A stretch of DNA of 64,000 nt from Cryobacterium sp. SO2. Lineage in GTDB: Bacteria; Actinomycetota; Actinomycetes; Actinomycetales; Microbacteriaceae. How positions within the stretch are numbered: position 1 is the first letter of the stretch; each line of letters opens with the position of its first letter. The stretch covers positions 868,001 to 932,000 of the forward strand of contig NZ_CP117849.1 in the NCBI RefSeq assembly GCF_026151165.2, given 5' to 3'. The notes below the pieces were generated by a model, which worked only from the letters and a program-made list of their open reading frames with translations, did not search any database and was not told the DNA's origin. Shown one piece after another: positions 16,016 to 24,119 of the stretch. The translations under genes were made by a program, and so were the position numbers.

Positions 16016-17070
16016 GCGACTGGGCCGGGCTCGGCTGGCTGGTCGTCCTCCTGATCGGCAACGCGTTCTTCGTGGCCGCGGAGTTCGCCGTGATCTCGGC
16101 GCGCCGCTCCCAGATCGAACCTCTCGCCGAGGCGGGCAAGCGCAGCGCGAAGACCGCGTTGTGGGCGATGGAGCACGCCACCCTGATGCTGGCGACCTCA
16201 CAGCTGGGCATCACCGTGTGCTCACTGCTGATCCTGAACGTGTCGGAACCGGCCATCCACCACCTGTTGGAGATCCCGCTGAACCTCACCGGGCTGCCCG
16301 AGGAGTACATCGGCACGATCGCATTCATCATCGCGCTGTTCATCGTGTCGTACCTGCACGTCGTCTTCGGCGAGATGGTGCCCAAGAACCTCTCCTTCTC
16401 GATCCCCGACCAGGCCGTGCTGCTCCTGGCACCTCCGCTTGTGTTCTTCGGCCGCCTGGTGAAGCCCGTCATCGTGGCGTTGAACTCCACGGCCAACGGA
16501 GTGCTGCGGCTGTTCGGCGTGGCGCCCAAGCACGAGGCCACCAGCACCTACACCCTCGACGAGGTGGCCACGATCGTCAAGGAGTCCACCAAGGAGGGCG
16601 TGCTCGCCGACGACTCCGGGGCCCTCAACGCGGCTTTCGAGTTCACCACCCGCAAGGCCAGGGATATCGCTGTTCCGCTGGACCAGCTGGTCAGCCTGCC
16701 GGAATCCGCGACCCCCGCTGACGTGGAGAAGGCCGTCACCCGGCACGGGTTCTCCCGCTACGTGGTCAACGGCGCCAGCGGGGAGCCGGCCGGCTACATC
16801 CACCTCAAGGATGTGCTGGGCCTGAACGTCGACCCGGTCGAAATCGGGCGCAACGGCTATACCGACCCGATCCCGGCCAAGCTGATCCGCCAGCTGGTGT
16901 CGATCTTCGAGGACACCGACCTCGAGGACGCCCTGGCCACGATGCGGCGTTCCGGCGCACACCTGGCCCGAACCTTCACCGCCACCGGCGACGCAACCGG
17001 GGTGCTCTTCCTCGAGGACATCATCGAGGAGCTTGTCGGCGAAGTGCAGGACGCCACCCGGCGCCTCTAG
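16012..17070 (+). CDS. CNNM-domain/CBS-pair membrane protein, second of a pair
   Basis: A 352-residue paralogue of the preceding protein, translationally coupled to it. It keeps the CNNM membrane domain (VVLLIGNAFFVAAEFAVISARRSQ, ATSQLGITVCSLLILNVSEP, VVFGEMVPKNLSFSIP) and the CBS pair (FSRYVVNGASGEPAGYIHLKDVLG, FLEDIIEELVGEVQD) but stops about 100 residues earlier, so it lacks the C-terminal CorC_HlyC domain. This long-plus-short pairing is common in actinobacteria. Divalent-cation export or sensing is the likely function, inferred from the family. Confidence 0.9.
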   Translation: MSDWAGLGWLVVLLIGNAFFVAAEFAVISARRSQIEPLAEAGKRSAKTALWAMEHATLMLATSQLGITVCSLLILNVSEPAIHHLLEIPLNLTGLPEEYIGTIAFIIALFIVSYLHVVFGEMVPKNLSFSIPDQAVLLLAPPLVFFGRLVKPVIVALNSTANGVLRLFGVAPKHEATSTYTLDEVATIVKESTKEGVLADDSGALNAAFEFTTRKARDIAVPLDQLVSLPESATPADVEKAVTRHGFSRYVVNGASGEPAGYIHLKDVLGLNVDPVEIGRNGYTDPIPAKLIRQLVSIFEDTDLEDALATMRRSGAHLARTFTATGDATGVLFLEDIIEELVGEVQDATRRL

Positions 17071-17082
17071 GTCAGGCTGCTG

Positions 17083-17922
17083 TCAAGCCAGCTCGGGCGC
17101 GAGGTTCGGCAGTGCGGCGAGGATGCTCGTGATGACGCCCTCGTCGAGGTTCGACGGTGCCTGGTGCCTGGCGCGGGCACGGATGCTCTGGTGCGCGTTG
17201 GCGACCGCGTAGGAGTGCCCCGCCGCGTCGAGCAACTCGGTGTCGTTGAGGTAGTCACCGAACGCCATGGTCTGTTCCCGGCTGATGCCGAGGTGCTTCT
17301 GCAGCTGGATCAGCGCCTTGCCCTTGTTGGCGCCAGGGCGCATGATGTCGACCCAGTTCTCGCCGGAGATGACGACGTCGGCGGGCAGGCCGAGGGCGAG
17401 CACGGCAGGCCCGGTTCGGGTCTCCGCCCGGCCGGCGTCGAAGATGGCGAGCTTGAGCACGTCGTCGGCCGCCGCGGCTGCCAGCACGTCGTCGACGATC
17501 TCGAGGGCCGCGTAGTACGGGCGGACGTGGGCGACGAACGCCTCGTCGTCGCGTTCGATATAAGCACTCCGGGCGCCGCACAGGACGATGCCGAGGTCGG
17601 CGCCGGCGGCGGCCGTGGAGCGCACCCACTCGACGACGGGGGCGATGATCGCAGGGACGACGGTCTCCAAGGCGATGGTGGTGCCGTCCTGCACGATATT
17701 CGTGCCGTTCTCGGCGATGTAGACCAGCCCGGCCCTGTCGCCGAAGACGGCCTGCAGGGTCTGGTACTGGCGTCCGCTCGCCGGCACGAAGACGATCCCG
17801 GCCGCCAGCAGCCGGTCGAGCACCGGCCAGAAGTTCTCGGGCACCTGCCCGTCGGCGTCGAGCAGAGTGCCGTCCATGTCGGAGGCGATGAGGCGGATGT
17901 CGGCCGGCGTGGAAGAGGTCAT
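17083..17922 (-). CDS. HAD-superfamily Cof-type phosphatase
   Basis: A soluble 279-residue haloacid-dehalogenase hydrolase, probably a sugar-phosphate or nucleotide phosphatase. Motif I is SDMDGTLLD (nucleophile and acid Asp), motif II PASGRQ, motif III the Lys in GANKGKALIQ and motif IV GDYLNDTELL. The large cap between motifs II and III places it in the Cof/type IIB group. I choose the ATG at 17922 (MTSSTPADI) over one 9 bp upstream because TAAAAT lies 7 nt before it and overlaps the approach to the upstream ATG. Substrate not predictable. Confidence 0.9.
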   Translation of the reverse strand: MTSSTPADIRLIASDMDGTLLDADGQVPENFWPVLDRLLAAGIVFVPASGRQYQTLQAVFGDRAGLVYIAENGTNIVQDGTTIALETVVPAIIAPVVEWVRSTAAAGADLGIVLCGARSAYIERDDEAFVAHVRPYYAALEIVDDVLAAAAADDVLKLAIFDAGRAETRTGPAVLALGLPADVVISGENWVDIMRPGANKGKALIQLQKHLGISREQTMAFGDYLNDTELLDAAGHSYAVANAHQSIRARARHQAPSNLDEGVITSILAALPNLAPELA

Positions 17923-17929
17923 TTGAGCC

Positions 17930-17935
17930 ATTTTA
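17930..17935 (-). promoter_or_regulatory. -10 hexamer of the HAD gene, probable leaderless start
   Basis: TAAAAT on the minus strand is followed by 7 nt and the ATG at 17922. It decides between two in-frame ATGs 9 bp apart. Confidence 0.5.
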
Positions 17936-18013
17936 CCGCTGGGCGATCCGGCCCTCGCCGCCCCGGCACGCGCGGCGTACGCTGATCGGCAGAAAAGGAA
18001 GTGAGGTCATCTC

Positions 18014-18391
18014 ATGTTGAGTCAATTGGAACCGGCCGCTGTCCTGCCGGCCAGGGACATCAAGCGGGCACGGTCGTTCTACAAGGAGAAGCTGGGCCTG
18101 GAGCCCGTTGACGTGCGCGAGGGGGAGATGCGTTTCCGCGCCCCGTCCGGCGCCGAGGTCCTGGTCTACGAGACCGAGAACGCGGGCACGGCCAAGAACA
18201 CGGCCCTGCTCTGGATGGCCAAGGACGTCAACGCCGAGGTCGCGCGGTTGCGTGAGGCCGGCGTGGTGTTCGAGGAATACGACATGCCGGGGCTGAAGAC
18301 CGAGAACGGCATCGCCACCACCGACCAGGAACGCGCCGCGTGGTTCAAGGACTCTGAGGGCAACATCATTTGTGTGGCCCAGGAGCTCTAG
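18014..18391 (+). CDS. VOC (glyoxalase/bleomycin-resistance) family protein
   Basis: A 125-residue single VOC module built from two beta-alpha-beta-beta-beta units: PAAVLPARDIKRARSFYKEKLGLEPVD at the start, then LWMAKDVNAEVARLREAGVVFEEYDMPG and FKDSEGNIICVAQEL at the end. The final Glu in the last strand is compatible with a metal ligand. The fold serves many reactions (isomerases, dioxygenases, antibiotic binding), so no reaction can be named. The start has AAGGAAGTGAGG upstream, and TACGCT near 17979 could be its -10. It converges with the Old Yellow Enzyme gene. Confidence 0.88.
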   Translation: MLSQLEPAAVLPARDIKRARSFYKEKLGLEPVDVREGEMRFRAPSGAEVLVYETENAGTAKNTALLWMAKDVNAEVARLREAGVVFEEYDMPGLKTENGIATTDQERAAWFKDSEGNIICVAQEL

Positions 18392-18412
18392 TGGGCCAAG
18401 AGCTCTAGCTCT

Positions 18413-19522
18413 CTACAGCTCGGGCCAGGCCGCCCGCAGGTATTGGCCGGGCCAGTAGTCCAGCTGCACGCCGAGTTCATGCGCTGCCCGCAGGGGGAAA
18501 TGCGGGTCGCGCAGGAACTCTCGGCCGAGCATCACGGCATCCGCCGCGCCGGACGCGACGATCGCGTTGGCCTGGCTGGCCGTGGTGATCAGGCCGACGG
18601 CGTTCACCGGCACAGCGGCGTTGTCCTTCACGAATCGCGCCAGCGGAACCTGGTAGCCGGGCGCGAGCGGGATGCTCACACCGGTGACGTTGCCGCCGGA
18701 GGAGATGTCGAAGAAGTCGGCACCCGCCTCGGCGGCCCAGCCGGCGACGACAGCGGTCTCCTCCACGCTCCAGCCGTCCACCGCGTAGTCGGTGGCCGAG
18801 AACCGCACGAGCAGCGGAACACTCTCGCCCACCTCGGCGCGGACGGCCGCCACGACGCGCAGCAGCAGCCTGGCGCGGTTCTGCAGCGACCCGCCGAACT
18901 CGTCGGTGCGCCGGTTGCTGAGCGGGGACAGGAACTGGTGCAGGAGGTAGCCGTGCGCGGCATGCAGTTCGAGCACGTCGAAACCGGCGGTGAGGGCGCG
19001 CCTCGCCGCGGCGACGAAGTCCGCGACGACGGCATCGATGCCGGCCGGGTCCAGCGGCGCCGGGTCGGCATAGCCGGGGAAGGGGACGGCAGAGGGAGCG
19101 AGGGTGGGCCAGCCGCCCTGGGCGGTGGGTACCGTGCCGCGCTCCGAGGCGCCCCAGGCCGGCCAGGTGGAGGCCTTGCGTCCGGCGTGGGCGAGTTGCA
19201 CACCGGCGGCCGCACCCTGGGCGTGCAGATGGGCGACGATGCGTGCCCAGGCCGCGGTCTGCTCGTCGTTCCAGAGGCCGGTGTCCCGGTCGGTGATGCG
19301 ACCCTCCGGGCTGACCGCCGTCGCCTCCGCCACAATCAGGCCCGCACCGCCGGCGGCCAGCGACCCGAGGTGCACAAGATGCCAGTCGGTGGGAACGCCG
19401 TCGCGCTGCTGCACCGAGTACTGGCACATGGGCGCGACCCAGAGCCGATTGCGGATGTCGACGCCACGCAGTGTGATCGGGTCGAAGAGCGAGACGGCGG
19501 GGGCTGCGCAGGTTTCAGACAC
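18413..19522 (-). CDS. NADH:flavin oxidoreductase, Old Yellow Enzyme family (YqjM-like)
   Basis: A 369-residue FMN-dependent ene-reductase of the thermophilic-like OYE class. MCQYSVQQRDGVPTDWHLVHLGSLAAGGAGLIVAEATAV carries the Cys and Tyr typical of YqjM. HAAHGYLLHQFLSPLSNRRTDEFGGSLQNR is the classic active-site His/phosphate region, and AVMLGREFLRDPHFPLRAA binds the FMN phosphate. It would reduce activated C=C bonds in oxidative or xenobiotic stress. The GTG start is 6 nt after TAGGTT, a -10 that overlaps the -10 of the divergent neighbour only 22 bp away. Confidence 0.92.
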   Translation of the reverse strand: MSETCAAPAVSLFDPITLRGVDIRNRLWVAPMCQYSVQQRDGVPTDWHLVHLGSLAAGGAGLIVAEATAVSPEGRITDRDTGLWNDEQTAAWARIVAHLHAQGAAAGVQLAHAGRKASTWPAWGASERGTVPTAQGGWPTLAPSAVPFPGYADPAPLDPAGIDAVVADFVAAARRALTAGFDVLELHAAHGYLLHQFLSPLSNRRTDEFGGSLQNRARLLLRVVAAVRAEVGESVPLLVRFSATDYAVDGWSVEETAVVAGWAAEAGADFFDISSGGNVTGVSIPLAPGYQVPLARFVKDNAAVPVNAVGLITTASQANAIVASGAADAVMLGREFLRDPHFPLRAAHELGVQLDYWPGQYLRAAWPEL

Positions 19523-19528
19523 CGAAAC

Positions 19529-19538
19529 AACCTATCGT
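19529..19538. promoter_or_regulatory. Overlapping divergent -10 elements (OYE / NAD(P)HX dehydratase)
   Basis: In the 22-bp gap between the two start codons, TATCGT (19533-19538, plus) lies 6 nt before the ATG at 19545, and TAGGTT (19534-19529, minus) lies 6 nt before the GTG at 19522. They share the central TA. Both genes would be leaderless and one polymerase could occupy the site at a time. Confidence 0.55.
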
Positions 19539-19544
19539 GAGTGC

Positions 19545-20387
19545 ATGGCGAAACCACGACGATGGCTGGAATGGGAAGCCGAGCAGGCGCGCGACTGGAT
19601 CGCGGTGCCGCAGGCCACCGACGACAAGTACAGTCGCGGCGTGCTCGGCGTGCGGACCGGGTCCACCGCGTACCCCGGTGCCGCGGTTCTCGGGGTTGAG
19701 GCCGCGAGCCGCACCGGCGTCGGCATGCTGCGCTACCTCGGACCCAAGCGGGTCGCCGCCCTGGTGCTGCAGCGCCGCCCGGAGGTGGTGACCGCGGACG
19801 GACGGGTGCAGGCGTGGCTGCTGGGCTCGGGGATGGACGCCGGCGCGCGCAGTGCGGAGACCACGACGCGCCTGCAGAAGGCGTTGCGGCAGGGCTTGCC
19901 GACCGTGCTCGACGCCGGCGCGCTCGACCTTGTCGCCGCCGGCACCGGCGCGAGGGTGATCACCCCGCACTACCGGGAACTGGCCGGGCTGCTCGCCCGC
20001 TCCGGTGAGACCGTGCAGGCGGAGGAGATCGCGCGGGATCCGGGGGAGTGGGCCATCCGTGCCGCCGGTCTGCTGGGGGTGACCGTACTGCTGAAGGGCG
20101 GCACGACCTACCTCGCCTCACCGTCGGGGATTCGGTTGACGGTGTCCGGGGCGCCGCCCTGGTTGGCGACGGCCGGGTCGGGGGACGTGCTCGGTGGCAT
20201 CCTCGGCGCCCTGTTGGCGACCCACGCCGCACGCATCGACGCGGATGCCGACGCCCTGGCGGCCCTGGCGGCCACGGCGGCGTTCCTGCACGCGTCCGCA
20301 GCCAGCCGGGCCTCGGGCGGCGGACCCATCGTGGCGCTGGACATCGCCGAGGCGGTTCCGGCGACGATCGCGGCGCTGCTGGCCTGA
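19545..20387 (+). CDS. nnrD: ADP/ATP-dependent NAD(P)H-hydrate dehydratase
   Basis: A 280-residue ribokinase-fold repair enzyme that dehydrates the damaged cofactor NAD(P)HX. KYSRGVLGVRTGSTAYPGAAVLGVEAASRTGVGMLRYLG is the substrate region. ITPHYRELAGLL and VLLKGGTTYLASPSG follow, and PPWLATAGSGDVLGGILGALLA is the nucleotide-binding signature with the GSGDVL catalytic Asp. It lacks the N-terminal epimerase domain (NnrE) that is fused in many bacteria. It starts 6 nt after a -10 hexamer, and a gene for a GT87-like membrane protein follows 4 bp after its stop. Confidence 0.9.
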   Translation: MAKPRRWLEWEAEQARDWIAVPQATDDKYSRGVLGVRTGSTAYPGAAVLGVEAASRTGVGMLRYLGPKRVAALVLQRRPEVVTADGRVQAWLLGSGMDAGARSAETTTRLQKALRQGLPTVLDAGALDLVAAGTGARVITPHYRELAGLLARSGETVQAEEIARDPGEWAIRAAGLLGVTVLLKGGTTYLASPSGIRLTVSGAPPWLATAGSGDVLGGILGALLATHAARIDADADALAALAATAAFLHASAASRASGGGPIVALDIAEAVPATIAALLA

Positions 20388-20391
20388 GCCG

Positions 20392-21726
20392 GTGCCCCAC
20401 GTCGCCGTGCCTGGCAGCCGCGCCCCTGTGCCACAGTGGAACGTGCCCGAATCCCCGCCTCCCGCCCGCCCGGCCGTGACACCGGCGTCGCGGTCGCTGC
20501 TCCGCCGACCCGTGACCCTCTGGGCCGGTTTTGTGCTCGTGCATGTCGTGCTCGTCGCACTCAACCTGAGCGGGATCGGCTGGCCGCTCGGCGATGTGGA
20601 GCGGGTCTACCTGGGCTGGGCAGAGGGCACGGTGTCCGGGGCCGTGCGGCTGGGCATCGACACCGACTTCGTCTACCCGATCCTGGCCCTCGCCCCGATC
20701 CTCGCGGCGCTGGTTTTCGGCGCGCCGCTGTACGCGCTCACCTGGCTGGGCCTGGTGACTCTCCTCAACGGCGTAGCGTTCGGCGTGCTGATCGGCCGCC
20801 GGCCCGGCCGGGCCGCGGCCGCCGCCGCGTGGTGGTGGCTGGCCTTCCTGCTGCTGCTCGGACCCGTCGGGCTCGCCCGGATCGATTCGGTGACGGCGCC
20901 GCTGGCGATCCTCGGACTGCTGTGGCTGCGTACCCGGCCGTTCTGGGGCGCGGTGCTGTTGAGCGTGGCCACCTGGGTGAAGGTCTGGCCGGTCGCGGCG
21001 ATCATCGCCCTCGCCGTGGCGTCGAAGCGGCGCTGGCAGGTGATCGGCGCATTCGCCGGCACCTCGGCGATCATCATCGGCGTGGCCATGCTGGCCGGCA
21101 GTGGGCTCACCATCCTCAGCTTCGTCACCGAGCAGACCGACCGGGGTCTGCAGATCGAAGCCCCCGTGGCCTCCTGGTGGCTGTGGTCATCCGCTCTCGG
21201 GTTCCCCGGCACCGTGGTCTACTACGACCAGGAGATCCTGACCTACCAGGTCATCGGTGCGGGCACCGACGCCGCGATCGCGTTGATGACCCCGCTGCTG
21301 GTGCTCTGCGTCGCCGCGGTGCTGCTGCTGGGCTGGCGGGCCCAGCGCGCCGGCGCGAGCGTGGATGTGTTGTTCCCGCCGTTGCTCCTCGCGCTGGTGC
21401 TCACGCTCATCTCCATCAACAAGGTCGGCTCGCCCCAGTTCATGACCTGGCTGGCCGCGCCGATCATCCTCGGCCTGGTGTCCTGGCCGCGCGCCTGGCG
21501 GGGACCTGCGGCCGTGGCCCTCGTGGTGGCCGGACTCACCCAGCTGGTCTACCCGTACTTCTACAACGGCCTGCTCGCCACGACCCCCACCATGGTGTTC
21601 GTGTTGTCGCTGCGGAACCTGCTCGAACTGGTGCTGCTGGTGTGGATGGGCGTGCGCGTCTGGAAGCTCGGCACCGCCACCCCCGTACCCGGTGCCGACC
21701 GGCACCGTCCGATCCTGAAGGAGTAA
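20392..21726 (+). CDS. Polytopic membrane protein, GT87 (DUF2029)-like mannosyltransferase candidate
   Basis: About 444 residues with roughly ten hydrophobic segments, for example LWAGFVLVHVVLVALNLSG, WWWLAFLLLLGPVGLARIDSVTAPLAILGLLWL and ILGLVSWPRAWRGPAAVALVVAGL. The GARID-type stretch after a conserved aromatic helix, the ATWVKVWPVAAIIALAVASKRRW motif and the ISINKVGSPQFMTWLAAP motif match GT-C polyprenol-phosphate-dependent mannosyltransferases of the GT87/DUF2029 group. The expected role is adding mannose to lipid or wall glycans at the membrane. The start is uncertain: GTG at 20392 lacks a good ribosome-binding site, and a GTG about 50 bp downstream (NVPESPP) is possible. Confidence 0.75.
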   Translation: MPHVAVPGSRAPVPQWNVPESPPPARPAVTPASRSLLRRPVTLWAGFVLVHVVLVALNLSGIGWPLGDVERVYLGWAEGTVSGAVRLGIDTDFVYPILALAPILAALVFGAPLYALTWLGLVTLLNGVAFGVLIGRRPGRAAAAAAWWWLAFLLLLGPVGLARIDSVTAPLAILGLLWLRTRPFWGAVLLSVATWVKVWPVAAIIALAVASKRRWQVIGAFAGTSAIIIGVAMLAGSGLTILSFVTEQTDRGLQIEAPVASWWLWSSALGFPGTVVYYDQEILTYQVIGAGTDAAIALMTPLLVLCVAAVLLLGWRAQRAGASVDVLFPPLLLALVLTLISINKVGSPQFMTWLAAPIILGLVSWPRAWRGPAAVALVVAGLTQLVYPYFYNGLLATTPTMVFVLSLRNLLELVLLVWMGVRVWKLGTATPVPGADRHRPILKE

Positions 21727-21731
21727 TCATC

Positions 21732-22055
21732 GTGCTTGTCGCATTCTCAGTCGCCCCCTCCGGCGGTCACTCCGATTCCGTGCACGACGCCGTGGCCGCC
21801 GCCGTGCGGGTGGTGCGCGAATCCGGCCTGCCCCACCACACCGACTCCATGTTCACCACCATCGAGGGTGACTGGGACGAGGTGTTCGCCGTCGTCAAAG
21901 CCGCCACGGATGCCGTCGGCGCGTTCGGCACGCGGGTGTCCCTGGTGCTCAAGGCGGATATCCGCCCCGGCTACACCGGCGAACTGACCGCCAAGCTCGA
22001 GCGGCTCGAGGCGGCCATCGAGGAGTCCGCCGACGGGGCGCCCGCCGGCGCGTAA
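21732..22055 (+). CDS. MTH1187/YkoF-type thiamine-binding protein
   Basis: A 107-residue single-domain protein of the MTH1187 (UPF0045, DUF77) family. The motif SDSVHDAVAAAVRVVRESGLPHHTDSMFTTIEGDWDEVFAVVKAA and RVSLVLKADIRPG are highly characteristic. Family members bind thiamine or its phosphates and may buffer or sense it. AAGGAG lies 8 nt before the GTG. It follows the GT87-like gene by 5 bp and is probably co-transcribed. No TPP riboswitch is seen upstream. Confidence 0.87.
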   Translation: MLVAFSVAPSGGHSDSVHDAVAAAVRVVRESGLPHHTDSMFTTIEGDWDEVFAVVKAATDAVGAFGTRVSLVLKADIRPGYTGELTAKLERLEAAIEESADGAPAGA

Positions 22056-22077
22056 CCCGGCCGGCACAGTCGGCCCG

Positions 22078-22083
22078 TAGTCT
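22078..22083 (+). promoter_or_regulatory. -10 hexamer of the MFS gene, probable leaderless start
   Basis: TAGTCT is followed by 6 nt and the ATG at 22090, with no Shine-Dalgarno. Confidence 0.5.
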
Positions 22084-22089
22084 GGGTCG

Positions 22090-23367
22090 ATGCCCTCAAC
22101 TTCCTCAGGGGCGGCGCCCCTGTCGCCGGCCCGCATCCGTCTTGCCCTGCTCGCGCTCGCGCTCGGCGGCTTCGCGATCGGCTCGACGGAGTTCGTGGCG
22201 ATGGGGCTGCTGCCGAACCTGGCCGCCGACCTGCTGCCCGGCCTGTACGCGTCGTCGCCGGACGCCGCGAACGCGCAGGCCGGCTGGCTGATCTCCGCCT
22301 ATGCCCTCGGCGTGGTGGTCGGGGCGCCCACCATCGCGGCGGCGGCGGCCAGATGGCCCCGCAAGCAGCTGCTGCTGGCCCTGCTCGCGGCCTTCACGGT
22401 TGCCACGCTCGCCTCCGCGCTGCTGCCCAGCTTCGGCCTGGTGCTGGTGGCCCGGTTCGTGTCCGCGCTGCCGCACGGAGCCTACTTCGGGATCGCGTCG
22501 CTCGTCGCGGCCGAGCTGATGGGGCCGGGCAAACGGGCCCGCGGGGTGGCCATCGTGCTGTCGGGGCTCACCATCGCCAACGTCATCGGGGTGCCGTCGA
22601 TCACCTGGCTCGGGCAGGTCGCCGGCTGGCGGGTGTCATACGTGGCGGTCGCCGCCCTGTTCGCCGTGACGTTCGTCGCCGTGATCGCGGCGGTGCCGTT
22701 CCAGTCCGGCAACCCTGGCGCCACCATGCGGAGCGAATTGCGAGCCTTCGGTCGTCTGCAGGTGTGGTTCGCGCTGTTGATCGGGGCCGTCGGCTTCGGC
22801 GGCCTGTTCGCCGTCTACACCTACGTGGCGCCCCTCGTGATCGAGATCACCGGACTACCCGCCGTGGCGGTGCCGCTGGTGCTCGTGGTGGTGGGCCTGG
22901 GCATGACGGTGGGCAACTTCGTCGGCGGCGCGCTCGCCGACCGCAGTGTGCGGCGCACCATGTACACGTTCTTCGGGGTGATGCTCGCGGCGCTGCTGCT
23001 GCTGGCTTTCTCCGCGCAGACCCTGGCCGGGCTGCTGATCGGCGTGTTCCTGGTCGGCGGGTCGGCGTCGGCGCTGTCGCCGACCATCCAGACCCGGCTG
23101 ATGGATGTCGCGCACGAAAGCCAGTCGATCGCGGCCGCCCTCAACCACTCGGCGCTCAACCTCGGCAACGCACTGGGTGCGTACCTGGGCGGGGTCGTGG
23201 TCGCCGCCGGGCTCGGCTACCTGGCGCCGATCTGGGTCGGCTTCGGCCTGAGCGTGCTGGGGGTCGGGCTGGCCGCGGCGACGTTCGCCATCGACCGCAA
23301 CCGTCGGCGCCGCGGCGTGGACGTGCCCTACGGGACGCAGCTGATCGACGTCATCAGCCCGAACTGA
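22090..23367 (+). CDS. Major facilitator transporter, AraJ/DHA1 type
   Basis: A 425-residue protein with twelve predicted transmembrane helices. It begins ALLALALGGFAIGSTEFVAMGLLPNLAADL, the hallmark of the AraJ/NepI/CmlA branch of drug:H+ antiporters. Motif A-like AARWPRKQLLLALLAAF follows helix 2, and the GVAIVLSGLTIANVIGVPSITWLGQ antiporter motif C-like segment lies in helix 5. It probably exports a small metabolite or drug; the substrate is not predictable. It converges with the response-regulator gene. Confidence 0.9.
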   Translation: MPSTSSGAAPLSPARIRLALLALALGGFAIGSTEFVAMGLLPNLAADLLPGLYASSPDAANAQAGWLISAYALGVVVGAPTIAAAAARWPRKQLLLALLAAFTVATLASALLPSFGLVLVARFVSALPHGAYFGIASLVAAELMGPGKRARGVAIVLSGLTIANVIGVPSITWLGQVAGWRVSYVAVAALFAVTFVAVIAAVPFQSGNPGATMRSELRAFGRLQVWFALLIGAVGFGGLFAVYTYVAPLVIEITGLPAVAVPLVLVVVGLGMTVGNFVGGALADRSVRRTMYTFFGVMLAALLLLAFSAQTLAGLLIGVFLVGGSASALSPTIQTRLMDVAHESQSIAAALNHSALNLGNALGAYLGGVVVAAGLGYLAPIWVGFGLSVLGVGLAAATFAIDRNRRRRGVDVPYGTQLIDVISPN

Positions 23368-23390
23368 GGTGGTCGGCGCCGCCGTGCCGT

Positions 23391-24062
23391 CTAGTCCGAC
23401 TGCAGCAGGATACCGTCGTGGATGGCGCGCTTGCGCAGCGCGACCTTGGTGCCCACGTCGAATCCGGCCAGGCGGTACTTCTCGCGGATCCGCTTGAGGT
23501 ACGACTTCGCCGTCTCCTCGGAGATGCCGAGCTGGTGCGCGACGGCCTTGACCGGCTCCCCGGCTCCGTACAACGCCATGACCCGGCGTTCCTGGGCGCT
23601 GAGCCGCGGCGAGGTGCCGGCCGACCCGCTGTGCAGGGCGAGGTCGAGTTCGGCCGAGATGTACGACTCGCCCTCATTGGCGGCGTGGATGGCGTCGACG
23701 ATCGTGCCGGCCTCCTCGGTCTTCACGAGGTAGCCCAGCGCCCCGGCGGCCAGGGCCTCACGCACGAGGGCCGGTTCGGAGTACGTGCTCATCAGGACCG
23801 TTTTCACCCCCGCCGTCTTGAGGGTGGAGATCTTCAGCGACACCGGGATGTTGTCCTTGAGGTCGAGGTCCAGGAGCACAACGTCGACGGGGAACTCCGG
23901 GTGGGTGAGGAGCTCCGGCCAGGTGGTCACGGCGGCGACCATGTTGATGTCGTCCGCTGCGCCCCTGATCCATTCGGTCAGTGCCCCGAGGAGCATTCGA
24001 TGATCATCTACCAGCGCCAACCGGATGGGATTGCCGATGAGCGTCACTGCTGCGTTCGTCAC
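23391..24062 (-). CDS. NarL/LuxR-family response regulator
   Basis: A 223-residue transcription factor. The receiver domain has the acidic pocket LVDDHR, the phospho-acceptor Asp in VVLLDLDLKDN, the conserved Ser/Thr in VLMSTYSE and the Lys in GYLVKTEEAG. The C-terminal LuxR helix-turn-helix reads LSAQERRVMALYGAGEPVKAVAHQLGISEETAKSYLKRIREKY. I choose the GTG at 24062 because AGGAGG lies 5 nt upstream. It is the last gene of a kinase, pseudokinase-like and regulator operon, and its targets are unknown. Confidence 0.92.
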   Translation of the reverse strand: MTNAAVTLIGNPIRLALVDDHRMLLGALTEWIRGAADDINMVAAVTTWPELLTHPEFPVDVVLLDLDLKDNIPVSLKISTLKTAGVKTVLMSTYSEPALVREALAAGALGYLVKTEEAGTIVDAIHAANEGESYISAELDLALHSGSAGTSPRLSAQERRVMALYGAGEPVKAVAHQLGISEETAKSYLKRIREKYRLAGFDVGTKVALRKRAIHDGILLQSD

Positions 24063-24119
24063 TGCTGCCTCCTGTTGCCTTGTTCCCCCGTCAAATGGCA
24101 CTCGCGCCGGCTGGCGCGG

